Position numbers and translations under genes: made by a program. DNA of 64,000 nt, taken from positions 242,363,323 to 242,427,322 of the forward strand of contig JBAIZL010000005.1 in the NCBI GenBank assembly GCA_036971475.1, given 5' to 3'. The first letter of the stretch is position 1, and each line of letters opens with the position of its first letter. A model generated the notes under the pieces. The model was not told the origin of the DNA, made no database searches, and saw only the letters and a program-made list of their open reading frames with translations. This document shows positions 1 to 11,200 of the stretch, piece after piece. Origin of the DNA: Prosapia bicincta (Eukaryota > Arthropoda > Insecta > Hemiptera > Cercopidae).

Positions 1-439
1 AATGTTAAACTTACTGAAAGTTGTATTAAACAGAATTATTTTCAGTTTAATGGACAATAGACTGGGAAATTGACAAATTGAAAATTGTCAAATAGTAATA
101 GATATATTTTAAGTAGTTTCAATAAATTCATTCAGTATAAATAAGCAACTTCTGATTCTATGGTTAATAGTCTTATTAAGGTTCCTTTTCCAAAAAAGCG
201 TTTTCAGAATTAACAAAAATATAAAAGAGATTGCTAAGTAACACTTGAATTTCACTTGCCAATAATATATTGATAAAAAAAATGTTAAAAAAAAATGCAT
301 TCAAATTGTTACTGGATATCGTTAAGAATACAGTATTACTAAACGTTTGAACAGTGTCTTCAATAAGTTCAATTTAAAAATTGCATATAAAAACTGAATT
401 AACTCAACTTGTATGATAGGGAATCCAGAAGACAATATT

Positions 440-760
440 CCACCTATACTATAAGTAATTATTGCATAACTGAGTGAGTACTTTAGAACTTATGTGCTGA
501 CTCGTTTCGAACAATTGTTTCATTTACGAAGCTAACCATGCACTGATGGCCGTCGCACAAGGTAAAAAAAGGTTTAGGGGCTTATGATTTATGAGTGTAG
601 TGGAGGTGGGTTAAGTTGATTGTTTAGTACGTATCGGAAAAGAGTGTTGGATTTAAAGTGCATATGGTTGTTTAGGAGATTTTCTTTATCTGCTGCGTGA
701 TGTTTGTATATTTCATATTTTTTGTACATAGTGTGTTAATAAATAATTGGGCAAGGTTGT
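440..760 (-). mobile_element. PLE family G 3' end (degraded)
   Basis: Left end carries, on the minus strand, a hairpin followed by CGAAAC and GAGTC, the same end motif as copies near 6505, 27755, 49915 and 57985. The interior is T/G-rich on the plus strand, like the antisense of other PLE GIY-YIG C-termini here, but no reading frame survives. Family assignment rests on the shared end sequence. Confidence 0.45.
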
Positions 761-1300
761 TAGTATGATAGGACAGTAAGGTGTCTTCTTATTTAAGAAA
801 TTTTTTAAATTATATTTAACCAGTACTTCTGATCTTCTGATCATGGTTAATTTATAACTGAAATTTATATGTTACAGTAATCTAAGTGTTACAGAAATCT
901 ACATGTTATAGTAAATAAATACATTTCACTGTAGCTATTGAGTTTTATTTTTTGTGTTTTGTTAATTTCTCATGAGAATACACATTTTCTCTAAAGAAAA
1001 ATAGGTAATTGTGAGAATGAGGGCCCATCTGAGATTAAAATAGAAAATGTTCGAAGCCACAAAATTGGACGAAATGCACAACAATTTAAAAAAATTTTTA
1101 CATGGAAAGTTACTTTTACCAATGTAAAGTTGGGTATAAAATTCAGTGCGGAGTAATAAGTTGCGGATCATCCATGGAGTGATACAGTGACATCACAACT
1201 GTAGTTGGTGTTTTAGCAAATTAAACTTTATGAATAAAAAACATGTCCTGAAGCTATATTGATAACTATTATTTTTGTTATTCCCAGGGAAGGATAATTT
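761..1300. other. No recognised feature
   Basis: AT-rich sequence without a supported gene or a repeat that I can match elsewhere in the window. Short open frames here have no recognisable motif. Confidence 0.5.
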
Positions 1301-1305
1301 TATAT

Positions 1306-1525
1306 ATCTATATTTAAATATACCTATGAAGTATCCAGTCAGAATAGATTTGGTTGTAATTTTATACATTTAACCATTTAGGTAATGTATAAAATAACAA
1401 CCAATTCTATCCTGATTGGACACTTTAAAGGTATATTTTAATATAGGTGTATAGTAATGTATAAATTTAAAACCAAATCTATCATAACTAGAGACTTTAT
1501 AGGTGTATTTAAATATACTCCTACA
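1306..1525. repeat. Three-unit inverted/direct repeat
   Basis: A unit of about 60 bp containing TATACCTAT or its complement, a GATTTGGTT-like core and TATACATT occurs three times. Unit one is inverted relative to units two and three, which are direct repeats about 75 bp apart. It makes an imperfect hairpin and explains the short minus-strand frame here. Origin unknown; possibly a small fold-back element. Confidence 0.6.
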
Positions 1526-1914
1526 TATAAAAAAAACCATTAACCCAATTATGAGCCAAAACGTTGTTTCCCAAATATCTACACACGTAAGGACCAAATA
1601 ATTAACAATTATTACACTTTAATAATTCTGTGTAGCATTATGTTTAAAAATTGTAACCAATTTTGTGGCTAAGTAAGTAATTAAATGGGGAAGAGAATCT
1701 ACTGATGGGGAGTATTTGGAAGTGATGTACATCATAAAGTTTATGGGGACATCTGTATTTTATGGATAAAATTAGAAGTATATTTGTGAAACTTATGATT
1801 ATCTACAAATACCGTTTAAGCTTAAATGGTTTTTGCAAATGGTTTGTGATCAATATTAGTATAAGTGATACAAACCCCAGACTAAAAAAAATTAGTGAGG
1901 TTAATTTATTTATT

Positions 1915-2175
1915 AATTATTTTGGTAAAAAAAAAAACTGCTTACTGATATTTCTCAGCAGACATGTTTTGCACTTGGTTAGTGCAATGTTCAAGACGCT
2001 TCTCCATGACTAATAGCATAGAAATATTCACTGATCAAGTGTGAAACGTGTCTACTGAGAAACCTATTTGCTCAATAAGCAGTGGTTTTTTGCCAAGAGA
2101 AATAATAAATGAATATTCCTCATGATGAAACCTCATGATGTACAACTCAACAATTAGAAGTTTTAATGTGATTGC
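1915..2175. mobile_element. PLE family D fold-back remnant
   Basis: Left arm has ACTGATATTTCTCAGCAGAC and the right arm a diverged complement, ending in the shared tail 'cctca(t/a)gatgtacaac'. The same arms and tail recur near 6765, 7585, 11320, 26410, 44740 and 56205. No coding remains. Confidence 0.55.
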
Positions 2176-2756
2176 CTGAGGTTTAAAAGACCTTAGACAA
2201 TGGCCTATTACTAAGATATACATGCCACAATTATACTAATAAAACCATACACATATACTCGATTATTTATTAAAAAAATATATAAATGGTTGCATCTGGT
2301 CAGCAAAGATAAAATAAATGGAAAAGAAGAAACCCATTAATAAGTTGACAAAATTTAAAATAGTGATGAAATAGACTATGCTAAACGTTTTAAGTGACTG
2401 AAGAAGGTAGAAAATATGTGTAAATTAGAATATACGAGATAAAAAGTTAAAATTAAATTCACAAACATAACTTATTAAAAATGAAATATTTTTTGAATAT
2501 AGTTTTATTTAATGAAAATACTATTTTAACCGTAAAAACTCTTACATACTAAATTTTCAGTATACTGATTTAATTTGTTTAAATTGCATGATATCAGAAT
2601 CTAGCTATTGCACAAAGTTAGTTAAATTATATCCAAATAATAAATATAATGGTAAATATTAATTTATTACATTTTTATCAGATTGATATCAATTCATTAT
2701 TAGTTTGTTTTGAATCTGCGTATAATAAATTAATAAAAGCATATATTTTTACATAC
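2176..2756. other. No recognised feature; no knottin second exon seen
   Basis: Searched on the minus strand for an acceptor followed by a Cys codon and a CC pair, as expected for the second exon of the gene beginning at 2879. None was found here or further left to position 1. Confidence 0.45.
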
Positions 2757-2879
2757 ACTTTCATATTCATCTGAACAAACACTTGCATCAATTTCACTGC
2801 TTTCTTCATCATAGTCTTGTGTGTGAATATAGCCAATAAATAATAATGTTAAAATCCCCAAAACCATAACATACCACAT
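2757..2879 (-). CDS. Exon 1 of a second secreted knottin-like gene (partial)
   Basis: Minus-strand ATG at 2879 opens 41 codons: a hydrophobic signal peptide (residues 1 to about 20, rich in Val, Leu and Ile), then an acidic stretch with DYDEESSEID and a single Cys at residue 35. The exon stops at a GTATGT donor six residues after that Cys. The two-exon gene at 14317-8020 has the same plan: signal peptide, acidic spacer, Cys, six residues, phase-0 donor, and its next exon starts with Cys. That parallel is the main support. The second exon is not in the window; the paralogue's intron is 5.9 kb, so it would be expected beyond the left edge. Role inferred only as a secreted cysteine-rich protein. 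Confidence 0.6.
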
Positions 2880-4795
2880 TTTGTTCTAGAAGGACAAGAT
2901 TCATACTAGACAGATTTTGTTTTTGTTTATCACTGTTAATGATCAGACTATCTTGATAATGTTGAGCTTTATTACCATGACAAATTATACATCATTATAA
3001 AATTAATACATTTTCAATTTACTGTAATGAAATGTATAGGCCTGTGTAGTAAAATAAATAATTAAATATTTGGTGTAAAATCCAGTAGATCAAATGTATT
3101 TTGTTCATTTGCCTTTCAAGTTTGTTTAAATTAAAACTATGTTAGATGCATTGATAATTATTCAGTTTCACAACTTGTAATTTTGTGATATTACTGTACA
3201 TATTTAGTTTAAATAAATATTTTTTTCCAAATAATTTTTATATTATTCATAATATGCTACAAAAAATTAACTTGAACTTCAATGTTTTAAAATTAACTAA
3301 TATTTTAACCAAAAAACAATCAACTATAAAATTTTCATAAGTTAATTTTTTATTAATGAAAGCTAGAAAAATACATTGAAAACTCTATTAGTTTCAAAAT
3401 ATTTTTTGTTAATTTATGAATACTTTCAACAAGAATTAAATAAAATTAAAAAAAACATAAATTAAACATACAAAATAGATTTTATAAACACATTTTAAAA
3501 TAAAATATTCTACATTGATATAATTTAAATTTGAAAGTTAAGGTACATAATTAACTGTGGTATTTTTATTTTAAAATTCTATGATGTTAAAACATTATAT
3601 TGAATACATAGTATATTAAGAATAACTAAACGATATTGTGTTATGTTAAAAGTAAAAAGTTATTTTACTTTTGTTATTTTATGTTTTTTGGCATTTCTTG
3701 AGTGAAAGGGCTCTATTATTGACGTAACTAGTGGAATTAAACTATTAATACCCATGGTTTTTGAAACTAAGTTTTTTTTTTGAAATTTTAATATTAAATT
3801 ATTTTTATGGATGTACAGAAGCCTTTGAATAATTTTACAAAAATATCTCTTACCTGTTACGATGTCCTAAAAATAGATGCTGAGACAATCAAGTAATATT
3901 ACACTAATTATGAAAATATATTCATACACAATATTTTATGAAAATTATTACTGATACTTATTGCTTTTAAAAACTTTTCATTTAATCTTGTTTTAAAAGA
4001 TTAAAATAAATCTTAAAGTTTGTTATAGTTATTTAATAGGTAGTTATACAAAAATTTTTCCATTGTTAATTTTTATTGGGAGTGAGGAGATGTCTGCGAT
4101 TTATATGATAAAGAGAGGCAGGCGATAATTTTAAAAAATAATTATCTATCATGACAAAAAGACCAGTATTTGTGGTTTTCAATATTTCATGATTTTTTAA
4201 ATTTTTAAAGTAGGTTGTAATGTGTCAAATATGTGGAAAGTAGAATAGATGCGATGGATCATAGGTAGAATTAAGGTATGGACATAAGACCATGTTTGGT
4301 AAATGACGAATGAACCATGTCCTTTGTTCATCCCATAGTATTCTAACACAGGGATAAGAAATACAGGTGAAATATGGCAGGATTAAGGAAGTCTATGGGT
4401 GTGGAGGAAAATCCTAACTCTCCAAAAGTTAATTTCATCTTTACCAAAATTAGAGGTGTCTCCCACTACTCAGTGTGTGTTGTTACTTTATTTTATGGGG
4501 TTCAATTTTAAGCATGTTTTATAACTAACAATACACAATATATGAGATATGCATATATGACTCATAATAGTTAGTTGTTTTTAATGTCAGGCATGTCATA
4601 TGTCTTTTAAATATCAGTCATGTGTTATTTATTTGTTACAGAGTTTCTTACAACTTTAACTGTTTGGTACAACTGTACAAACTCTATTCTCTGATGTCTA
4701 TAAATAATTTACTCCATGTTGATCTGCTATCATGAAAACAAATGATATTCAACACGCATTAGTTAAATTCCTCTGCGACTGCATCTATTTAATAA
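2880..4795. other. Intergenic, no recognised feature
   Basis: Very AT-rich sequence with no frame, repeat or element end that I could match. It should contain the promoter and 5' UTR of the gene starting at 2879, but no convincing TATA or initiator is evident. Confidence 0.45.
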
Positions 4796-4996
4796 TTAAT
4801 GCTTTGACCTTGTTTTGGCAAAGTTACGAATTTTTCCATCTCCTGTCAGGGATTTAAACGCATGATAAAAATCAGTACTGGTGTCCGGAGTAATGATTTT
4901 ATGGAAAGGAATTGTTTTACCTATTACAGATCTCTCTTCTGACAGTAGGCAGATGCTCCTTTCTCTCTCTTCTATCTTCTTTATGTCAAAATTCAA
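4796..4996 (-). CDS. Unidentified 66-codon ORF
   Basis: Open minus-strand frame with balanced composition (charged, not the Lys/Asn/Ile bias of random frames here). It includes a basic-acidic start (IKKIEERERS) and a stretch reading ITPDTSTDFYHAF, and ends at TAA. A possible acceptor (AGTAGCAG) lies directly upstream, so it may be a terminal exon, a transposon remnant or chance. I recognise no domain. It lies between two knottin-like genes on the same strand but shows one Cys only, so it is not an obvious part of them. Confidence 0.25.
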   Translation of the reverse strand: MNFDIKKIEERERSICLLSEERSVIGKTIPFHKIITPDTSTDFYHAFKSLTGDGKIRNFAKTRSKH

Positions 4997-6504
4997 CTGC
5001 TACTTTCTTCCTTTAAATTATTTTCACTCTTCCAATTTATTTCAAATTATAAAGTAATTTTGTCAAAGAATTACATTACTAACCTAATTATAACTTAAGT
5101 GATTGATTCTCTACATGTGTTCAGGCAGTATCGTCACTAGGACAACACTTTTCTCTTATATTGAACCTGAAGACAATACCAAGTTTTAAATCTGAAGACA
5201 CATTTATTTATCAATTTGTTTACTTGGGCGAGCTCACCTGATTTACAAGAGAACATTGCTACAAATATTAACCAGGTGTGAGGTTATTTTTCAAATTGTA
5301 TTTAGTTTTAAGGGTGCTTGTAGTTGGATTTAATTATATTTCTTCACTGTTTTTTTTTGTTCAAGTACATTTCACACTACTTAATTAATATGAAAGTGGT
5401 TTTCTCCCCTTTCAGTCTAAAATTAGGGTTGCTAAAATAACAGTTTTTAACACCGATGATCCTCATGATCTATTTTTCATGCTTATAGTTATACAGTATC
5501 TGAATTTAAAAAAGGTCTATTTTAATAACAAGTGTTTGTAGGCAGTGTTCAAAAACTTCTTTATTTGTACTAAAATAGGCAACAGCTTTCTCCTTTTTTT
5601 TCTTCTAATATTGAGGCACTTTATTATCTATACATCTTTTCCCTTGTAAGTATTACCTGTATTTAATATTTCAGTTCATTATTAATTTGAATTAATCTTA
5701 TAATGGCTTAAAGGTTTGTACAAGTTTAGTTTCATTATTGATCAAGATTTCTGCTATGGAGTTCAGAATGTTAAATATTTCCAGAAATGTTGCCACATAT
5801 TCCTTAGTATTTTTTAAAACATTTTTGCTTTGGATTTTTTAATGTTTAAGATTATAAGTTGTCTTGCTGATTTGGACCCCAGTTAGAAGAAGACATTCTT
5901 AAATTTATTAAATAAGCACTTATTCAAGGTTCCCTTGAAATAAAGCTTTACACTACTTAAAGCTGTATATTGATTGTATAAAAAAAAGAGAAACTCTTTA
6001 GCAAAATAGCTTCTGTTTTTAAAAGAAATTTTTTCAAGAACTTATAAAAAGCTAAGAAATAACAATTAGTACATTATCAAGCTTCAGTTACTTTTCTTTA
6101 ATTGTAAAAAAAAGTTTTCATTCATTTGCTTCATTTTGATTATGGTACGGAACATATAAAAAAGTGTCAGTTTTAGAAATATTATAGAAATGTAGAACAT
6201 AAAAATGTAGAAAGTAGTAAAAAGAGGTCTTAAGGCAATGAAAAATTTGGAATTGCACAAAGTTTTCTGTCAAATATTCCAAAAAGCTAAAGGTCAATAT
6301 TAAAAAAAGTGAACTGTGACAGGAAGAAATATTTATTATTAATTATTTCAATTATAATACTATTTATTCCATATTGAACTTTGGCTTACACTTAAACATT
6401 TGGATATAACATTGCCTATAGTATCCGTTGCTTAGTAGTTTTGATGACCATTTCGGAAGTCAAGTCCCATTGTTAATTGTTAACTTACACTGTAACTAAC
6501 AACT
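4997..6504. other. Intergenic, no recognised feature
   Basis: AT-rich; homopolymer runs and short frames only. Nothing matched to repeats elsewhere in the window. Confidence 0.45.
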
Positions 6505-6740
6505 TGGTTGTTGCTCAGCGAAACGCGTCAGCAAGTAAGCCCTTACGTATTCACTTAGTTGAGTATTATTTAATTATAATATTAGAAAGTTTTGAAGATA
6601 TAATGTTAAAACGTTTGTGTGAATTATAGTATAATTGAGTGTTGAGTGTGTGTGTTAGTATAGCTTGAAATGTTTGTATGTTTTAAAATGGTTGTATATT
6701 TGAAATATTTCTACAACCAATGACACTCGGAATATCCTCT
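6505..6740 (-). mobile_element. PLE family G 3' end
   Basis: Starts with the family G terminal sequence (GCGAAACGCGTC and CAGCAAGTAAG, here on the plus strand at its left edge) and continues as the antisense of a decayed PLE C-terminus with 'ttgagtgttgagtgtgtg', as in families A and D. No frame remains. Confidence 0.4.
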
Positions 6741-6764
6741 ACTTACGATCATGAAATCAGTTTG

Positions 6765-6985
6765 TAATTTTTTAAATTACTACTATTGGTATCATTTGGC
6801 AAAAAACCACTATTTACTCATATTGTTCAATAATCTAATTGAACAATGCACTGACCTAGTGTGAAATGTGTCTGGTGAAAAATATCGATATGTATTGGTT
6901 TTTGCCAAATGATAATTATAGTCGTAATTTTTAAAATAACCTCAAGATGTACAAGACAAAAACTGCAAGTTGTAAATTTGGCACA
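6765..6985. mobile_element. PLE family D fold-back remnant
   Basis: Inverted arms around GGCAAAAAACCACTATTTAC (left) and its diverged complement ending in GGTTTTTGCC (right), followed by the family D tail with cctcaagatgtac and aaaaactgcaag. Confidence 0.6.
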
Positions 6986-7179
6986 AATAACCAACTAAAC
7001 AAATAGCAGCTAATTAATAAAAAATAATTGTACTCATAATTAGTCTTTCAAAAATTTATTTGAAATAATCTATAAAAACATTGATGTGAAAATGACAATA
7101 TAATTCGTTAAAACTAGTGATATTCCCCCTTCTGAATATAGGGCCTGAAAATATAAAAACTAATAAACATAATTAAGAG

Positions 7180-7530
7180 ACTTAAACAATAGGTTATGAC
7201 TATCCGAACTTGAAATTTTGTAAATTTGTTAAAACTTTCTGAGACAGAGCGTTTTCGATCGCTATGTGGCGATCTTCACATGTAAACGACAAACACAATA
7301 CGAATCACACATATTCTTGATACTATAAAAAACCTGCCTTTAAAACCGTCACCGCTTAACCAGAAATCTCCAAGCAGAAGACAATGAGAAGATCGTCACA
7401 TAGCGAACAAAAACGTTCTGTCTCAGTAAGTTTTAAACAAATATTCAAAATTTCAAGTTCGGATAGTCATAAACTATTGTTTAAGTGATTAATAAGATTC
7501 ACCGAACGTAATGGACCACAAAATTCAATA
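7180..7530. mobile_element. PLE family C fold-back copy
   Basis: Both ends carry family C termini in opposite orientation: aaacaatagg-ttatgactatcc at left, and its complement with gattcaccgaacgtaatgg at right. Each arm holds a decayed hammerhead-like core: GAAGATCGCC, ACATA, GCGATCGAAAACG on the minus strand and a mutated copy on the plus strand. The element is too short to encode protein. Confidence 0.65.
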
Positions 7531-7584
7531 ATTAAGAGAATTGGATATTGACTTAATAAGGTAATAAGTTTTATACTTTTGGTA

Positions 7585-7920
7585 TTGACTTGGTAAAAAA
7601 AAAACACTAGTAACTGATATTTTTCAGCAAACGCATTTCACACTGGAACAGCGCATTGTGAGTTACGGACAAGCTGTTGCTCAGGTGTGAGTCTGAGGTG
7701 TATTGGTGTTCTGTGTGTGTTATTGTATTGTTCATAGAGTAGTTTTTAATTATGTGTTCAAATATAGTATTTGATTGTGAGTGTGTTTTGTCATTTAGAA
7801 TGTGTTGTAGATACTATTTGTGGTGTTTGTCTATCTCGTAGTTTTGCCAAGTTAATACCAAAAGTGTAATTATAGAAAAACCTCAAGATGTACAACACAA
7901 AAACTGCAAGATCGTTTTTA
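7585..7920. mobile_element. PLE family D copy with degraded coding
   Basis: Ends match family D (gatatttttcagcaaacgc at left; gttttgccaagttaatacc and the cctcaagatgtac tail at right). The 200 bp between are T/G-rich antisense of a GIY-YIG C-terminus, without an open frame. Confidence 0.6.
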
Positions 7921-8019
7921 GTTAATTATTGTATTATGTGCTCTTCAAATATCATGTTAATAATATCAACTGTACTTTCAAATTCAGATATTAAAATTAA
8001 TCCATTAATTCGAAAATGT

Positions 8020-8271
8020 TCATCTGTCCAATATGCTTTTTAAAGTTGAATTATATAAATCTGGGTATTGAGGATCTGCATAGTGTCTCAAATAACCTTC
8101 TTCTTCACTTTTCTTATACTTTTCAATAAATTCCCACAGTTCTTTTATACTTTCTGAATATGTTTTTGAAGCATTACCACAAAAAAATCTTTCATAAAAA
8201 AAGTTTCTGTCGTCTTCTTCAAAAGTGGCGTCTGTGCATTGAAGACCTGCACAGCACTGGTAATCTCCACA
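8020..8271 (-). CDS. Knottin-like gene, exon 2 (terminal)
   Basis: Begins at the acceptor with a Cys codon; holds five of the six framework cysteines, including the adjacent CC pair, and the whole C-terminal tail; ends at TGA (8022-8020). No canonical AATAAA is obvious just downstream on the minus strand. Confidence 0.75.
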   Translation of the reverse strand, partial: CGDYQCCAGLQCTDATFEEDDRNFFYERFFCGNASKTYSESIKELWEFIEKYKKSEEEGYLRHYADPQYPDLYNSTLKSILDR

Positions 8272-11200
8272 CTACAAACAAGATAAAATAAAATAAATAT
8301 GATGTTAGACACTGAAAACATTTTATTGTGAAATACATTAACTTATGTTATAACTAGGTATATAATGAACAAACATTAGTTTAATGAAACACACTTAGCT
8401 CCACAAACTTAATTATTATAGTAAGAGCTTTCGTCACCCAAACGTTGAAATCTTCAGTCCCCTTTTCAGTTAAAAAGGCAGGGTTTTATTTCTTAAAGAT
8501 AGATTATAGTTCTCTTTTATTTTAAATTTCTACGTTGGAAAACCATATTTTGAATATTTGTTGATAGCATTTTCACGTGAGCTACTAGTTTTAATTAAAA
8601 ACAATTGTAAATTGCTACTCTTGCCTATAGTAGCACTTACATTATATTGTTGAGAACGGCCGTTTCAGGAGATGTGTCCCATTTTCAACTCAAACCTTAA
8701 TACGGAGTTACAAAAAGAGTTGACAATAGGACACATCTCCTCAACAATATAAAGTAAGGGCTACCATAGCCAAGTGTAATAATTTACAAGTGTTTTTAGT
8801 TCATATTTTTAAAATTAGGTTTGAATTTGAAATTATATAAAGATAATTAAAACAAGTGTAAATATTTACAAACTTGCCTATAGTAGCACTTACTTATATT
8901 TGTTGAGACGGCCGTTTCAGGTGATGTGTCCTATTGTAACTGATCTCAAGCTTTTTGCAGGTTAGGGTATTAGGGTGGGGGTGAGATATTATGGTGGTTT
9001 GGGTGTACTTTGTGAGTGTTAAGAGCTATGATGTCGAAAAGTGTGTGTGAGTTATAATGTAATTGTGTATTGAGTATGTGTGTAGGGTGTAGTTTGAAGT
9101 GTCTGTAAATTTCATATTGTTCAGTTGTGTAATGTTGTTTATTTCTGTGTTGTTTATGAAGAATTTGTAGTCGGTGAAGTTTGATTGGTAATTGTTAGTG
9201 CGTTTATATGTTCTTGGTAGCAAAGTATAAAAAGACCTCCCTGTCTGGCCTATGTAATAACTGGGGCACGAACTGCAAGTTAGTTTGTAAACTCCAGCGA
9301 TGTTATAAATGTTGTTGATTTTGTTTTTGGGTTTGAATTGTTTATTGAGAGTGTTGTGTGGTGAGTAGGCTATTTTGTAGTTGTATATTCGAAGTGTGTT
9401 GGTTAGATTGTGGGTTTTGGATGATCTGTTTGGTATTGAAAAGTATTTTATGGGATTGTAGTGTTGTGTGTTTGTATTTGGGTTATTGAGTTTGTTTTTT
9501 AGGCAGTTGTATAATTTGTCAATCATGTTTGTGTTGTATCCATTAGTTTGTGCTATATGTTTTATGGTGTTTAACTCTTGGTAGTGTTCTTCTTTGTCTA
9601 ACGGTTGTCAAGCCGGGGATATATCATGGTGTTGTAAGCGGCTAGTTTATGTTGGTGTGGGCTGTTTGAGGAGATGTGTATGGTAGTGTTGGTATTAGTT
9701 GGTTTTTGGTATATGTTGAATTTATGTGTTTGTTTGTCTGTACATTTAATTGTATCTTAGGTCAACCCATAGGTAGGCACATACACACATCCATTTTACA
9801 ACACCATAAAACATATAGCACAAACTAATAGATACAACACAACAATGATTGACAAATTATACAACCGTCTAAAAAAACAAACTCAATAACCCAAATACAA
9901 ACTCACAACACGACAATCGCATAAAATACTTATCAATACCATACACATCACCCAAAACCCATGACCTAACTAACACACTACAAAAATACAACTACAAAAT
10001 AGCCTATTCCCCACACAACACTCTCAATAAACAATTCAAACCAACAATTAAATCAACGATATTTACAACGCCGCTGGAGTTTACAAACTAACTTGCAGTT
10101 CGTGCCCCATTTTTTATATAGGCCAGACAGGGAGGTCTTTTTACACACGATACCAAGAACATATAAAAACACTAACAAATAATAATTACAAATTCTTCAT
10201 AAATGACATAGAAATAACCAACGTTACACAACCGAACAATACGAAATATACAGACACTTCAAACTACACCCTACACACATACTCAATACACAATTATATA
10301 ATAATTCATACACACTTTTTGACTTCATAACTCCTAACACTCATAAAGTAAACCTAAAACACCATAATATCTCACCCCCATCCTAAATACTTTAACCTAC
10401 GAAAGCCTTGAGATCAGTTACGGTCTGAGTTGACAATATGGGACACATCTCTCGAAACGGCTGTCCTCAACAAATATAAAGAAGTGATACTATTGGCAAG
10501 TTTGTAAATATTTACAAGTGTTTTAGTGAAAACTAGTTTCTCACGTTGAAGATGGAATCAACAAATATGATAATTAAAAGTAGGGTTAACTAAAACTTGG
10601 TATAATTTAACTTAACAAAACAAGTAATTACAATGAAAATATTGGAAATAACCCCAATACCACAAAAATAACAAATAATACAAGTTACTTAAGATTAAAC
10701 CCTTATGTACATTTCAATGATCATGTCATCATCATCAGATGGTCTTATAATTATATAGAATCTAGCAAACAAGAAGGTACAATTGTTCTCTACGGTATAT
10801 ATGGGAGTGAGGTAAGCTCCGCCCTTGACCAACGAACAACGATCAGCCATCTTGAAACATATAGACATTGTCAGAAAAGACTATAAAAATAAATATGTAA
10901 TATAAACTACAGCTAATAACAATAGATAAAATAAAAAACTAATTAAAATAATGGATCGTATTTGAAAAATGACTAATAAAGTAAAGAATATAGAGGTGAG
11001 GTTGGGATAGGCCCTTTTATCTGCATTCATTAATTTACTATTTAACTTGACTATAAAATATCAAAGCTGGCCTGAATGGAAGAGTGTGATGTACCCGGAA
11101 GCCTATTAGATGAAACTATCTACAAAATGAGAGCAAAAGGAGGTCCTAGATTTAGAAGGATGAATTGCATCACTCAGGATGTCAGAACCCTGCTGAATGT

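Larger units (their letters stand above)
8815..10560. mobile_element. PLE family A, two 5'-truncated copies head to head (in knottin intron)
   Basis: Left copy reads on the minus strand (about 9660 to 8870) and right copy on the plus strand (about 9780 to 10560); both 3' ends face outward and end in the same terminal sequence (GGACACATCTC, GAAACGGC, GTCCTCAACAAATATA, then GGCAAGTTTGTAAATA). Both encode the linker and GIY-YIG endonuclease region of a PLE; the reverse-transcriptase part is missing from both. The join lies near 9660-9780. Confidence 0.75.

Noticed and set aside
539..620. Possible second exon for the knottin-like gene at 2879 (acceptor before a Cys codon)
   Set aside because: It belongs to the PLE family G end, has no CC pair and soon stops.
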